Below are positions 28,152 through 37,742 of a stretch of 64,000 bases of DNA, piece by piece; position 1 is the first letter of the stretch, and the number at the start of each line of letters is the position of its first letter. This DNA comes from Promethearchaeota archaeon (lineage in GTDB: Archaea > Asgardarchaeota > Lokiarchaeia > Sigyniarchaeales > Promethearchaeaceae), in contig JAFGBS010000001.1 of NCBI GenBank assembly GCA_016933055.1, positions 239,550 through 303,549 on the forward strand. The letters run 5' to 3'. The notes beneath the pieces are model-generated. The model was not told where the DNA came from, made no database searches, and was given only the letters and a program-made list of their open reading frames with translations. The position numbers and the translations under genes were made by a program.

Positions 28152-28948
28152 TGAAAAAGAATCTGAATACGATCGTTCTCATTAAACAAGTTCCTGATGC
28201 CACAGACGTGAAAACCGACCCAGAAACTGGTCGATTAATAAGAGATGGAGCTGTCACTATTAATCCCTTTGATATGTTTGCAATCGAGCAAGCCATCCAA
28301 TTAAAAGAGCAATATGGTGGAAAAGTAATAGTTCTTACAATGGGTCCCCCCAACGCGAAATATTCCTTAGAGTTTTGCCTTGCAATGGGGGCAGATGATG
28401 CAATATTACTGACTGATCGCGCTTTTGCAGGGGCAGATACCATAGCTACAAGTTATACTTTGGCTAAAGCCATAGAGAAAGTCCCGGAGTTTGACATAAT
28501 CTTCTGTGGTATAAAAACTACCGACGGAGATACTGGTCAAATTGGTGCAGATGTTGCAGAATTCTTGAATTTGCCCAATATTTATTATGTAAATAAAATC
28601 CATGAAATAGCTGAAAATTCTATTATTGTGGAAAAACAATTTGAAGATCGCATGCAAGTGGTTCAATCCGAATTACCTGTGGTAATATCCATGATTAAAG
28701 GAGCAAATACTCCTCGATTCCCGACTTTAGAAGGAAAAATGGAAGCTTTCCGAAAACCCGTTACAACTTACACAGCTACTGATGTACAAGCGGATCCAAA
28801 ACAAATTGGAGCAGAGGGATCCCCTACTAAAGTACTACGCGTATTTCCGCCACCAAAGCGTGAAAAAGGGCGTATTTTGCCGGAAAGTGATGACAATATA
28901 GCCGAATTAGTTCAATTTTTAAAAGAGAAAAAATTTGTTACCGAATAG
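28151..28948 (+). CDS. etfB: Electron transfer flavoprotein beta subunit
   Basis: A 265-residue EtfB/FixA protein: IVLIKQVPDATDVKTDPETG at the start, INPFDMFAIEQAIQLKE, and the nucleotide-binding segment CGIKTTDGDTGQIGADVAEF with the DGDT motif, then RFPTLEGKMEAFRKP near the end. EtfB pairs with EtfA to carry electrons through FAD. Whether this one binds a second FAD and bifurcates electrons from NADH cannot be decided by eye. Start ATG 28151 overlaps the amidotransferase gene's stop (TAATG), so it is translationally coupled to glutamate synthase, and etfA follows after 28 bases. Confidence 0.93.
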   Translation: MKKNLNTIVLIKQVPDATDVKTDPETGRLIRDGAVTINPFDMFAIEQAIQLKEQYGGKVIVLTMGPPNAKYSLEFCLAMGADDAILLTDRAFAGADTIATSYTLAKAIEKVPEFDIIFCGIKTTDGDTGQIGADVAEFLNLPNIYYVNKIHEIAENSIIVEKQFEDRMQVVQSELPVVISMIKGANTPRFPTLEGKMEAFRKPVTTYTATDVQADPKQIGAEGSPTKVLRVFPPPKREKGRILPESDDNIAELVQFLKEKKFVTE

Positions 28949-28976
28949 GTGAAATGGAAAAGGAAAACCAAGAAAA

Positions 28977-30203
28977 ATGGAAGTAGAATTTGAGCAAAGT
29001 AAGTGTATCAAATGCGGACTTTGCAAGGAAGCCTGTAACTTTAATGCAATCATATGGGATTCTGAAGGATATCCCATAATCACAGACGAGTGTAAGCTCT
29101 GTGGTGTATGTATACGTGCCTGTCCCGAAAAAGCCTTGAAATTGGATAGACCCACCAAGAAAAAAAGAACTCGAATCGAGGATTATAAGGGAATTCTTGT
29201 TTTTGGAGAACAAAGAGACAGCCAGCTCCTTGATGTCACGTTTGAACTCCTCAGTAAAGGAAGAACAATGGCTGACGAGTTAGGAGAGGATCTTATTTGT
29301 GTAGCTTTAGGGAATAATATAATTAACCTTCAAGAAATTGTGAAATATGGTGCAGATCGCGTTTATTATTACAACCATCCGGATCTGAAAATTTATAACA
29401 ACGAGGTTTATTCGAACATCGTCTCAAATTTTATCAAGAAAGTGAAACCTAGTATTTTTCTCATAGGTGCAACCTTTATTGGCAGAGAGTTAGGTCCACG
29501 CGTAGCAGCTCATTTACGAACCGGACTTACTGCAGATTGCACAGGATTAGATATTACAGAAGAAAAATTACTATTGCAAACTCGACCTGCCTTCGGTGGC
29601 AATATTATGGCTTCCATTATCTGCCCCGACACCCGACCCCAATGCGCGACAATTCGACCTAAAGTTATGAAAATGATTCCAATAGAAAGTCATACATGCA
29701 AATTTATCGAGAAATCAGTCCAAACTGAGGATCTCCACTCCAAAATCAAAGTTCTCGACGAAATATTGTTTGAACAAGGAGAAGATATTACCAATGCTGA
29801 AGTAATCGTTTCAGGTGGAATGGGATTAGGTAAAAAAGAGGGTTTTGACCTATTAGAAGATCTTGCCAACAAGTTCGATGGTGGCAGTTCTGTTGGAGCA
29901 TCTCGTCCGACGGTGGATGAGGGATGGGTTGACTATCCAAAACAAGTAGGAATGTCCGGGAAAACCGTAACTCCTAAATTATATATTGCTTGCGGTATTT
30001 CCGGCTCAGTTCAGCATAAAGTTGGCATGGAAACTTCGGAAATAATTGTCGCGATCAACAAGGATGAGCACGCTCCAATTTTTGACATCGCGGATTTTGG
30101 TATCGTAGGAGATCTCTATACCGTAATACCCAAACTTATCGAGATGTTGCGGGTAACTGACCAAAAAATTTTAGTGCAAACGCCACAAAACGTCTGTAAC
30201 TAA
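28977..30203 (+). CDS. etfA: Electron transfer flavoprotein alpha subunit with N-terminal 2[4Fe-4S] ferredoxin domain
   Basis: A 408-residue protein. Residues 1-60 are a ferredoxin domain with two CxxCxxCxxxC sets (Cys10, 13, 16, 20 and Cys39, 42, 45, 49). The rest is EtfA/FixB: an N-terminal alpha/beta domain (LVFGEQRDSQLLDVTFELL) and the FAD-binding C terminus (GGMGLGK, GGSSVGASRP, GISGSVQHKVGM, NKDEHAPIFDIADFGIVGD). Ferredoxin-fused EtfA occurs in some bifurcating or quinone/ferredoxin-linked ETFs of anaerobes. Last gene of the operon; AAAGGAAAACC precedes the start. It could pass low-potential electrons from ferredoxin to the synthase's Fe-S/FMN centre (inference from context). Confidence 0.93.
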   Translation: MEVEFEQSKCIKCGLCKEACNFNAIIWDSEGYPIITDECKLCGVCIRACPEKALKLDRPTKKKRTRIEDYKGILVFGEQRDSQLLDVTFELLSKGRTMADELGEDLICVALGNNIINLQEIVKYGADRVYYYNHPDLKIYNNEVYSNIVSNFIKKVKPSIFLIGATFIGRELGPRVAAHLRTGLTADCTGLDITEEKLLLQTRPAFGGNIMASIICPDTRPQCATIRPKVMKMIPIESHTCKFIEKSVQTEDLHSKIKVLDEILFEQGEDITNAEVIVSGGMGLGKKEGFDLLEDLANKFDGGSSVGASRPTVDEGWVDYPKQVGMSGKTVTPKLYIACGISGSVQHKVGMETSEIIVAINKDEHAPIFDIADFGIVGDLYTVIPKLIEMLRVTDQKILVQTPQNVCN

Positions 30204-30268
30204 TTTAATTTCTAGAAATACTTTATTTTTTGTTATTTTTGCGATTTTTAGTAAATTCTCCGTAAAAA

Positions 30269-30512
30269 TGGATCAAAATGATGATCAAATGATGCAATAT
30301 TATCTATTTGATGTTTTTTACACAATGCGATATTTGTACAATCTACAAAAGAAACAACATTTTTAGATATTTTCGCATTCGAGGGTGCTGCGATTATTGT
30401 GTATTCGACTTATCCTCAAAATAATATTCCTTGGAGCATTGGTTGGTTTATAATTGGTTCAATTTCAGTAATAATTGGAATACTTCTAAAAAAAAGAGAA
30501 TTTAAAAAATAA
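30269..30512 (+). pseudogene. Frameshifted small membrane protein remnant
   Basis: A frame ending at TAA 30510 reads ETTFLDIFAFEGAAIIVYST and then a clear TM helix (WSIGWFIIGSISVIIGILLKKREF), but it has no start codon after an upstream TGA at 30309. A different frame from ATG 30269 (MDQNDDQMMQYYLFDVFYTM) overlaps its beginning and stops at 30362. The two may be one small gene broken by a frameshift near 30350. This fills most of the gap between etfA and the flavodoxin gene. Confidence 0.35.
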
Positions 30513-30518
30513 ACTCAA

Positions 30519-31013
30519 TTATAACCCAGTTTTCAAGGATTGTCCAAAAGTTTTAGCATTTTGGAGGTCCTCGTCTGAGGGATGCTTTCGAACGTAATCA
30601 GGTTTTTTTTTTTCGAATTTTATATCCCCCTTGCAACAATATCTCTCTACCAAAATTTCGATATTGGGATTCTTTCGAAGCTTCGATTCCATTTTTTCCC
30701 ACATTATATCTTTAATGAATTTTGGAGGTTTTCCCTCTTCTTTTCCAAACGGATATTCTTCTTCTGGACCTCCACTTGTGAAGAATAACGCAACTTTGCC
30801 AGAATAGTTCTTCGCTATTTTTTTAAACATGTTTGCCCCCATTAACATTCCTGCAGCCATCCATGAACCTGCTACAACAAGATCATAACGTGAGAAGTCT
30901 TTTGGGCAATTTTTTTTATCATAAGCTTCACATCCCAATCCTTCTGCAATTTTTAATCCTACTGCTTTTGTATTTCCACTCTTACTATTATACAACACAA
31001 TTGCGTTAACCAT
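30519..31013 (-). CDS. Flavodoxin-domain protein
   Basis: A 164-residue flavodoxin-like protein. VLYNSKSGNTKAVG is the FMN phosphate-binding loop, followed by DLVVAGSWMAAGM and FFTSGGPEEEYPFG, the loops that cradle the isoalloxazine ring. The C-terminal part has CCKGDIKFEKKKPDYV, a pattern of small flavodoxins in anaerobes. It carries one or two electrons between redox partners in the cytoplasm. It converges with the glutamate synthase-ETF operon, so it is not in it, but could exchange electrons with that system. Start ATG 31013. Confidence 0.88.
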   Translation of the reverse strand: MVNAIVLYNSKSGNTKAVGLKIAEGLGCEAYDKKNCPKDFSRYDLVVAGSWMAAGMLMGANMFKKIAKNYSGKVALFFTSGGPEEEYPFGKEEGKPPKFIKDIMWEKMESKLRKNPNIEILVERYCCKGDIKFEKKKPDYVRKHPSDEDLQNAKTFGQSLKTGL

Positions 31014-31281
31014 ACTAAATCACGTGATCATTTTTTAATCGGATCTTTTATACCTTACTGAGCTCAGATCTTATCAGATTTGGTTATGCAAAATTAAATT
31101 TGAATTTAGTTCCCAATTCAAGAATCATTTAGAAGTTTTATCCAATCTATGTGTTGGTTCTCATTACTGGGCGATCTATATGAAAACATAGCATGAAAGA
31201 AATCAAAGAAAAAGAGGAAATCAAAGAGTAATTAGAAGCTTTTTATAAGTATCCAGAATTTCAGTTTTTTTTTTCAAAAAT

Positions 31282-31974
31282 CTACTTTTTTCTTAGCAAA
31301 TAAAGGGAACCCACTGCTTGGATAGGGATCATTACTATCATAATATACACAATAGCTTTTTGGGCCAGCACTTGGATAACACGTCCATCAAAATAGGATA
31401 AGTCTGGACCACCAAACAAGAACCACAAATATCCTCCCATAGCGACCGTAAATACAATTAGTAACCACCCATAAACATTGGGATATGATTCCTCGATAAA
31501 CACCGCAATACAAAGTAAAATACTATAAAAAGCAGATATGGGAAACGCAAAAAAAACAAAGAAAATATGTGGTGTTAGTAATACGTCCCATGGAGTAAAA
31601 GCAATTCCTACGAAACCCAATGCTGATAATACTGCAAATACTGAACCAGCAACAGCCAATCTATATTGATGAGTATATTTTTGAAAATATGATGGCAATG
31701 TTATCGAATAAAACATAAATGATAACCCCATTAAAGTCAGCGCAAACCCAAATAATATGCTCGATGTTAAATTAGGTAATCCTGTTTCCGTAGTGAGCAT
31801 CCCTAAGTCGCTGAAGAAGTTCATTTCAAACTTATAATAAGTGGTTGGGAATACGATGTCTCTAATACTATATCCTCCGGGAAAGAAGAACATCGCAAGT
31901 GTGGTTAAGACAACAAAAAAAATAGGGCTAATAAGCACTCCAATAGCAGCGATTTTTTTAAAACCATCTTTCAT
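31282..31974 (-). CDS. Six-TM membrane protein, DUF998-like
   Basis: A 230-residue protein from ATG 31974. The open frame extends to a TTG at 32139, but those 55 residues have no TM or family character and are excluded. About six TM helices; FFSDLGMLTTETG after the first TM pair and FTPWDVLLTPHIFFVFFAF in the middle resemble the DUF998-type family (periplasmic loop with DLG, then HxxxA/F). Function unknown. The gap 31975-32472 upstream contains no supported gene; a 60-codon minus-strand frame there is not convincing. Confidence 0.65.
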   Translation of the reverse strand: MKDGFKKIAAIGVLISPIFFVVLTTLAMFFFPGGYSIRDIVFPTTYYKFEMNFFSDLGMLTTETGLPNLTSSILFGFALTLMGLSFMFYSITLPSYFQKYTHQYRLAVAGSVFAVLSALGFVGIAFTPWDVLLTPHIFFVFFAFPISAFYSILLCIAVFIEESYPNVYGWLLIVFTVAMGGYLWFLFGGPDLSYFDGRVIQVLAQKAIVYIMIVMIPIQAVGSLYLLRKK

Positions 31975-32472
31975 ATTCCAATTATGATAGGTTGATTTTT
32001 TAATTATATCTAAGGGTATTTTTAAAATTCTACTCTTTTTTAACAGACTATCGAATTCTAAAAATGGAATTAATTTAATAAAATATAATGATGCTAATGA
32101 ATCAATATTAGATTGTTGCCAATTATATGCTTTATTCAACAGCAGTCAATTCATGAATTTTTCTAAATTGTCTGGAATTTCGTATTACAGTCTTAGAAAC
32201 ATCATTTAATAGTAATATACCAACACGATTAGAATATCAATATCCTCATTAGTTTTTTCCATAGTTTCCATGTAATCATAAATTTCTGAAACCTCTAGCT
32301 CGGTTTTATTTTTCACTAAATTAGAATACTTGTTGGTGTTATCGTGAAATGCCGATTTCACGTAAAACGAGAAATATAGGAGTAACATCTAGAAATGACA
32401 CAGATGTGATGAAAACTATCAATTCTTCGGGTATTTTGGTAAAATAGACACTTTATATGAGATAAATAGTAT

Positions 32473-32961
32473 CTAGAAATCAAAATCTGGATGTTCTAAA
32501 AATACTTCAGGTTCTTGTTCTTCAATTTGAACTAAAAGTGCATTGAATTGCTCTTCATCCCCATAAAACTCTAAATGAATAGATTGTTCCTCGGCTTCTG
32601 TTTCCATTTTAAAATCTAAAGTTGCTTGTTTTTTCTCCTTAATATCTTTGACTTTCTTATTTGTTTTGATGAAAATATATTCGACAACATACCCTGTTGC
32701 TTCATCGTCATCGTCACCATCATCATCACCATTCTCCTCATCTTGTTCTTCTTCCTCAGTCTCGTCTTCTTTAAGTTCTTCATCAGGAAAGAATTGAAGT
32801 ATTTGAATTCCAAATAAAGATCCCGACTCCTCTCCTACAATAAAATCAATATCAAAATCACTCGATTCGAATACCGATGGGATAAATCCCACTTCTTCTC
32901 CAAAATGGTTTTTGAACACATCAAAAAATTTTTTCCACCTTGCGCGCTCTTCTGAAAACAT
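32473..32961 (-). CDS. Acidic protein with an Asp/Glu-rich insert, hypothetical
   Basis: A 162-residue protein, strongly acidic. Residues 1-60 and 90-150 look like an alpha/beta domain, split by a run of about 25 Asp/Glu/Gly/Asn residues (67-87). No cysteine or histidine motif and no TM or signal peptide, so it is likely cytosolic. I recognise no family. Unusual mainly for the acidic linker, which recalls the acidic stretches in sensor module 2 but with no sequence match. Start ATG 32961. Confidence 0.5.
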   Translation of the reverse strand: MFSEERARWKKFFDVFKNHFGEEVGFIPSVFESSDFDIDFIVGEESGSLFGIQILQFFPDEELKEDETEEEEQDEENGDDDGDDDDEATGYVVEYIFIKTNKKVKDIKEKKQATLDFKMETEAEEQSIHLEFYGDEEQFNALLVQIEEQEPEVFLEHPDFDF

Positions 32962-33113
32962 AAGAGATTCATGGCGTTGAAGCTTATGAAGCTATCTATT
33001 CTTGAATAATTAAGGGCTGAATTTTAATCGAAAATCCTTTCATGCAAAAATGGACATCAAATAGTTGAATTTTACAAAGATGATTTAAAGGTAAAGAAGA
33101 TAGAAGAAATTAA

Positions 33114-33971
33114 TTAACGAAAACGATATCCGCAATTGCTACAGATGTTCTGACCTTCATAAATTGTATTTCGACAAATAGGACAAGATTGCTTGGCTAT
33201 TTTTACATCTCTCCGCTGAGATACTAGTGGTTTTTCCGTTTTAAGTGAAGGTTTATTTATTATTCTCAATCCCAAAACAGTGTATCCGATCATATTTAGC
33301 AAGATCCATCCAAAACTAGAATAAGTCGCCCAGGCAGCCATATCAAATTGCATGAAAGCAGCCGGGTATGAGGTTGGTAATAGTTCCCGCAGAATAAAGA
33401 TGCCACCTATAAACCCTATAATGCTGGAAATGATCGCAATTAAATTTCCAATAACTATAATGATAGGAATCCCTCCAAATTCTATTCTTAGGATTTTTGT
33501 AACGTTATTATCAACAGTTTTGTAGTATTTATATAAACCAATCCATGCGATGTTTTGAATAAGATAGGCTAGAATCAATAGAACACTGTAGATCATGCCT
33601 GCTGTTGCAGTTATTTTAACGAATTCTTCCTCTAAAAATTCAACTGGAAAGAAACTGTATATTAAGTTTACAATGACGAATAACACAATAGTGAATCCTG
33701 ATATTAGATAAATCATCGTAAATCTTGAAAATCCGTTATCATTAGTTTCCTTACCTATTCTATACAAACGTAAACAAATTATGATCAGAAAAATATTTGT
33801 AATCAGCACAAAAACAAACCATACAATTTTAGGTTGAAAGAATCCAATTTCCAATCTGAGATAGAAATATGAATAAGGACAATAATTATTGAGTCCAAAA
33901 AAGCTTAGTAAACCATATATAATGAACAAAGCACCTACACTAGTAAGTCTTTCCTTGAATAATACGACCAT
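33114..33971 (-). CDS. Six-TM membrane protein with C-terminal zinc ribbon
   Basis: A 285-residue protein with six hydrophobic helices (about 13-29, 48-70, 84-108, 124-146, 172-195, 213-233), a cytoplasmic linker and a C-terminal zinc ribbon: Cys263, Cys266, Cys277 and Cys280 in a CxxC-x10-CxxC arrangement (CPICRN and CSNCGYRF). Membrane proteins with a terminal double-CxxC ribbon are common in archaea; the ribbon may bind a partner or nucleic acid. The function is not known. Start ATG 33971. Confidence 0.7.
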   Translation of the reverse strand: MVVLFKERLTSVGALFIIYGLLSFFGLNNYCPYSYFYLRLEIGFFQPKIVWFVFVLITNIFLIIICLRLYRIGKETNDNGFSRFTMIYLISGFTIVLFVIVNLIYSFFPVEFLEEEFVKITATAGMIYSVLLILAYLIQNIAWIGLYKYYKTVDNNVTKILRIEFGGIPIIIVIGNLIAIISSIIGFIGGIFILRELLPTSYPAAFMQFDMAAWATYSSFGWILLNMIGYTVLGLRIINKPSLKTEKPLVSQRRDVKIAKQSCPICRNTIYEGQNICSNCGYRFR

Positions 33972-34558
33972 GATTATTCTTATGTTGAATTGATTTTTAA
34001 AGTCTATGGGATTAAAGAGGACTCCAATATTAGGTAATTTCCACCATTTTTCGAGGAAATAGCCTGATTCCTTGAATTTGAAGTCACTAAGGGATAAAAA
34101 AAAATGGAAAACTGTTAAATCAGAAATATTTTTCTGTTAAATCTGTTAACTCTTATTTCCACAATATTCAGAATTACTATGCGACTTTATGATTTATATA
34201 GGGTTTGAAATACATAGTTTTTGATCCTTTTTCTGTGATATCCTCCAATCATTCAACGGATTAATATCAATTAACTTGGTAACTTAAAAGTAACAATAGA
34301 TCTTTAATAATGTCCCCTACATCCGTATATTTCATTTATATATTACCGATTCTCTCAAATGGTTCCTCAATTTAACCAAAAACACTTTCTAGATGGTTAT
34401 CAGAATAAGGCGAGTACATAATAAGCAGAGGAGAACATAGTGTTCGAACGGATCAGACCGTACATAGAGAATTTATAGTAAAGCAAAAATTTACAGGAAT
34501 GGTGAGATAGAAAAAAACTCATCATCAGATTTTTAGGGGCACATTCCGTCTTTGCCTT
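33972..34558. other. Intergenic stretch without a recognised gene
   Basis: These 587 bases between divergent genes hold no supported frame. Near 34380-34480 one frame reads FLDGYQNKAST, two stops, then ENIVFERIRPYIENL, which could be the tail of a lost gene, but the match is too short to name. Promoters for both flanking genes must lie here; several TATA-like stretches make a single choice unsafe. Confidence 0.35.
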
Positions 34559-35227
34559 ATGAGAATTTTAGTTGTATCTGACCTCCATTTAGGGAATGGT
34601 AGTAAGAGTGATGACTTTGGATACGGGAGGGAAACTTTTGAGAGAGAAGCCAGATTTTTGGAATTTGTTGAATCCCAGAATCCCGACAGAGTCTATTTAA
34701 ATGGAGATATATATGAATTATGGCAAGCTCGTTGGAAAAAAATAAAAAAAGCACATGAAAAATTAGTTAAAGTGTTTGAAAATGACCCGAAATATATATA
34801 CATCGTTGGAAATCATGATTTTAATTTAACTGGTCTTTATTCCGATGAAATTCGGACAAAATCTGGAAAGCGTGTCATAATTGCACATGGTTTCACTGCA
34901 GATCCTTGGATGAACAATGTATTCACTAGAACCTTAATTTGGTTTATAGGAGGATTAGAACGGTTAATTTCTCCAAATATCGATTTATGGCCCCATATGT
35001 TACGTCGATCAGGTGAGAAATCCATATTAAAAAAACGACAGACAAAGTATGCCGAGAAACTCCTTAAAACCTATGATATTTGTATCTTAGGCCATACTCA
35101 TTACCTCGATATCGATACAAATGACGTAGGCAGGATTTATGCAAACACTGGAACTTGTCAAACTGGAAAACTACAAGGAATTTTATTGGATACAGAAACT
35201 GATGAGATTAGAATAGTAGAAGGGTGA
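34559..35227 (+). CDS. Calcineurin-like metallophosphoesterase
   Basis: A 222-residue protein with the five metal-binding blocks of the family in order: SDLHLG (residues 7-12), NGDIYELW, VGNHDF, IAHGF and GHTHYLD, expected to hold two metal ions. The layout is closest to the UDP-2,3-diacylglucosamine hydrolase-like (LpxH-type) group by DxH...GDxxExW...GNHD, yet an archaeon has no lipid A, so another phosphodiester or phosphomonoester is the substrate. No signal peptide; probably cytosolic or membrane-associated. Single gene; start ATG 34559. Confidence 0.9.
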   Translation: MRILVVSDLHLGNGSKSDDFGYGRETFEREARFLEFVESQNPDRVYLNGDIYELWQARWKKIKKAHEKLVKVFENDPKYIYIVGNHDFNLTGLYSDEIRTKSGKRVIIAHGFTADPWMNNVFTRTLIWFIGGLERLISPNIDLWPHMLRRSGEKSILKKRQTKYAEKLLKTYDICILGHTHYLDIDTNDVGRIYANTGTCQTGKLQGILLDTETDEIRIVEG

Positions 35228-35464
35228 TCTATTCATCTTGATTTTTCTTTTCTGAAAAAAAGGAAATGAGGATTTTAGGCTCTTAACGGGTTGCTATATG
35301 GTTCTATTTCGCTCTATTCTGTGTTATGCTTATTCTAAGAACATAATTCCGATATAATCCAAGAATCTTCTTAAAGGATAACCGATTCTTGATTCTCTCT
35401 GTAAAAGAGTGCCTTAAACCCTAGTTCTTATAGTCGGAAGGATACTTATAGGATTAAAATTTTT

Positions 35465-36457
35465 CTAAGGAGGATATGCTATAGTGTAAATATGAGCACC
35501 ACCTTCTTTAAGGGGTCCTTTTATAACTCTTTCCAATAATTTCTTGTCTTTCTGACTTAATTCATCAACTGGAGGAAGTTTACCTGGGGGAAATTTCTCA
35601 AGAATCTCGTTAACAAGTTTTTCCATATAATCAAGCAATGCATTCACACCTCCCTCAGCTTTTTTGGCATCTCCTTTGGTAGGACTTCCGACATTACCTT
35701 CTGGATATGCGGCGAATTCTACGGGACCCATTCCCACTTGTCCATACCATTTTATAGGCAACATATAAGCATTTCCTGCTTTATCTACATGCCCGTCAGA
35801 GAAATATCCTCGGGGTTCCGTGTCATCAGCATTTTCAATTTCAATCATTTCAGGAAAAAGGGCAAGACTGTAAGATGTTTCGCATTCATCTGCATGAATA
35901 AAGGGAGTTTCAAATTGACCAGTGGAAGGAAGACCGTATTTTTCTGCAGTTTTTTTATCTCGAATATGGGGATAAATTGCATGATACCAATTTAAATTGA
36001 TGAAGATCCCAGGCACTTGGTATCTTTTCGCAAATTCATGAATAGCAGAAGGAATCACGTATTCTTGTCCATGCCCATTGAGAAGAATTTGTTTTCGAAA
36101 TCCCATATTCCACAATCCCGCCATAATCGCACGAACATTTCCCTTAAAATGATTTTCTGGTACCAATACGGTTCCTGGAAGCCCCATATGATGAAAGGGA
36201 TGAGAACCATACCATACAGGTTCTGCTACAGTGCATCCTGTTTTCTCTGCAATCATTTCAGCCATTCGAGTTACTAAAAAGGTATCTTCACCAATACAAG
36301 CTGCACCTCCATGGTTTTCAGTTGAACCCAACGGTATGATAATGATGTCGTTTTTCTTAAGCCTATCTTGAATTTGCTTGATAGACATTGTTTGTAGATA
36401 AATCCCTGCGGGTTTATCCATTACCGCTCCTTTCGGAGGAAGATTCCATTTTGTCAT
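35465..36457 (-). CDS. iolN: Creatininase-family hydrolase, probable 3-dehydro-scyllo-inosose hydrolase
   Basis: A 330-residue creatininase-fold protein: PLGSTENHGGAACIGEDTF (metal ligands Glu and His, then Asp), GLPGTVLVPENHF, and LLNGHGQEYVIPSAI with the NGHG motif, and HADECETSYSLALFPE for the last ligand set. In Thermotoga the creatininase-like IolN opens the ring of 3-dehydro-scyllo-inosose to 5-keto-L-gluconate. The call rests on family plus the adjacent iolM, iolO and iolG genes. It is divergent from iolM across 106 bases; GGTGG precedes ATG 36457. Stop is TAG. Confidence 0.8.
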   Translation of the reverse strand: MTKWNLPPKGAVMDKPAGIYLQTMSIKQIQDRLKKNDIIIIPLGSTENHGGAACIGEDTFLVTRMAEMIAEKTGCTVAEPVWYGSHPFHHMGLPGTVLVPENHFKGNVRAIMAGLWNMGFRKQILLNGHGQEYVIPSAIHEFAKRYQVPGIFINLNWYHAIYPHIRDKKTAEKYGLPSTGQFETPFIHADECETSYSLALFPEMIEIENADDTEPRGYFSDGHVDKAGNAYMLPIKWYGQVGMGPVEFAAYPEGNVGSPTKGDAKKAEGGVNALLDYMEKLVNEILEKFPPGKLPPVDELSQKDKKLLERVIKGPLKEGGAHIYTIAYPP

Positions 36458-36563
36458 TTTTTTCCACCAATATAATTTATCAATATTTAAGTTGATATGA
36501 GATCATTTTATCGACATTAAAATTCGATCTTTAAGATTAAATGAAAATTCGTAGGTTTTTAAA

Positions 36564-37742
36564 ATGAAAACAGTTCGATTATATGCGAGTTGGGATCCAA
36601 AGCCAGCATTCAAGCTGGGAAATAAAGATATTTCTGGAAAATTAACCTACTTAGGTTCACAAGTTTGGAGAAATCCAGAATTAAGGATTGAGGATGTTCC
36701 AATACCCACAATTAAACCAAATGAGGTACTAATCGAAGTAAAACGCTGTGGAATATGTGGATCGGATGTCCATATGTATCAGATAAATGAAGATGGATAT
36801 ATATGGTATCCCGGATTAACGGCTTTCCCGTGCACTTTGGGTCATGAATTTGCTGGTGTTGTAGCAAAGGCAGGTAATGAAGCTATCAATAAACGAACAA
36901 ACAAACGATTTGAGGAGGGGGAACCCGTTACTGTTGAAGAAATGGTTTGGTGTGGACAATGTAAACCCTGTTGTGATGGCTATCCCAATCATTGTGAAGC
37001 CCTCCAAGAAATAGGTTTTTCCATAGATGGTGCATATGCAAAATATATTGCAGCTCCCGCAAAACTCTGCTGGTCTCTTAAGAAACTCGAGGGAAAATAC
37101 CAAGACATATTTATGAACGGATCACTAGTGGAACCCACGAGTGTAGCATATAACGCAGTTATAGAACGTGGAGGGGGAATTCGTCCAGGAGAGAATGTCG
37201 TTATTTTAGGAGCAGGACCAGTTGGAATTGCTGCAACTGCAATCCTAAAACGCGCTGGGGCATCTGTGGTACTTGTCTCCGAACCAAATCCGCATCGGGC
37301 TGCGATGGCAAAAAAAATGGGAGCAGATTATACAATCAATCCTGCAGAAGAAAATTTTGTAGATAAAGTGAAGGAATGTACAGATAATGAAGGAGCAGCT
37401 CTTTATCTGGAAGCCACTGGATTGCCACATATTGTAACTGATGATATTCAAAACTGTATCTGGGAAACAAAATCGGTGAATTCTACTGTGGTTATTGTAG
37501 CTCGAGCGGATCAGAGAATGCCTTTAATGGGTGAAGTATTCCAGGTACGTAGAGGAAAAATTGTGGGTGCTCAAGGTCATTCGGGCCATGGAACCTTTCC
37601 AAACGTAATTTCCTTGATGGGTTCTGGTATGGATATGAGTCCTATGATCACAAAAACCATAAAACTGGAAGAAGTACCCGAAAATCTTAAACTGTTACAA
37701 ACTGATCGAGAGAACTGCAAGATAAGTGTAAAAATGGATTAA
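36564..37742 (+). CDS. iolM: Zinc-dependent dehydrogenase, probable scyllo-inosose 3-dehydrogenase
   Basis: A 392-residue medium-chain alcohol dehydrogenase. CGICGSDVHM and LGHEFAGVV carry the catalytic zinc ligands, CGQCKPCCDGYPNHC the structural zinc cysteines, and VILGAGPVGIAATAIL the NAD-binding loop. The N terminus MKTVRLYASWDPKPAFKLG and the tail GEVFQVRRGKIVGAQGHSGH agree closely with my memory of Thermotoga IolM (TM0412), and are unlike ordinary alcohol dehydrogenases. It oxidises scyllo-inosose at C3, the step between iolG and iolN. It overlaps the convergent iolO by four bases (shared TTAA). Confidence 0.87.
   Translation: MKTVRLYASWDPKPAFKLGNKDISGKLTYLGSQVWRNPELRIEDVPIPTIKPNEVLIEVKRCGICGSDVHMYQINEDGYIWYPGLTAFPCTLGHEFAGVVAKAGNEAINKRTNKRFEEGEPVTVEEMVWCGQCKPCCDGYPNHCEALQEIGFSIDGAYAKYIAAPAKLCWSLKKLEGKYQDIFMNGSLVEPTSVAYNAVIERGGGIRPGENVVILGAGPVGIAATAILKRAGASVVLVSEPNPHRAAMAKKMGADYTINPAEENFVDKVKECTDNEGAALYLEATGLPHIVTDDIQNCIWETKSVNSTVVIVARADQRMPLMGEVFQVRRGKIVGAQGHSGHGTFPNVISLMGSGMDMSPMITKTIKLEEVPENLKLLQTDRENCKISVKMD

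Noticed and set aside
32206..32388. 60-codon minus-strand frame
   Set aside because: Low-complexity composition, no neighbours, no family features and no ribosome site; not called.
34380..34490. Possible transposase tail (ENIVFERIRPYIENL)
   Set aside because: Only about fifteen residues, with two stops before; not enough to name a mobile element.
35270..35460. Hairpin-containing gap next to iolN as a further copy of the repeat family
   Set aside because: It has an AAGAATC/GATTCTT stem but lacks the CAACACCTAT ends and the TACGCTAAAA block.
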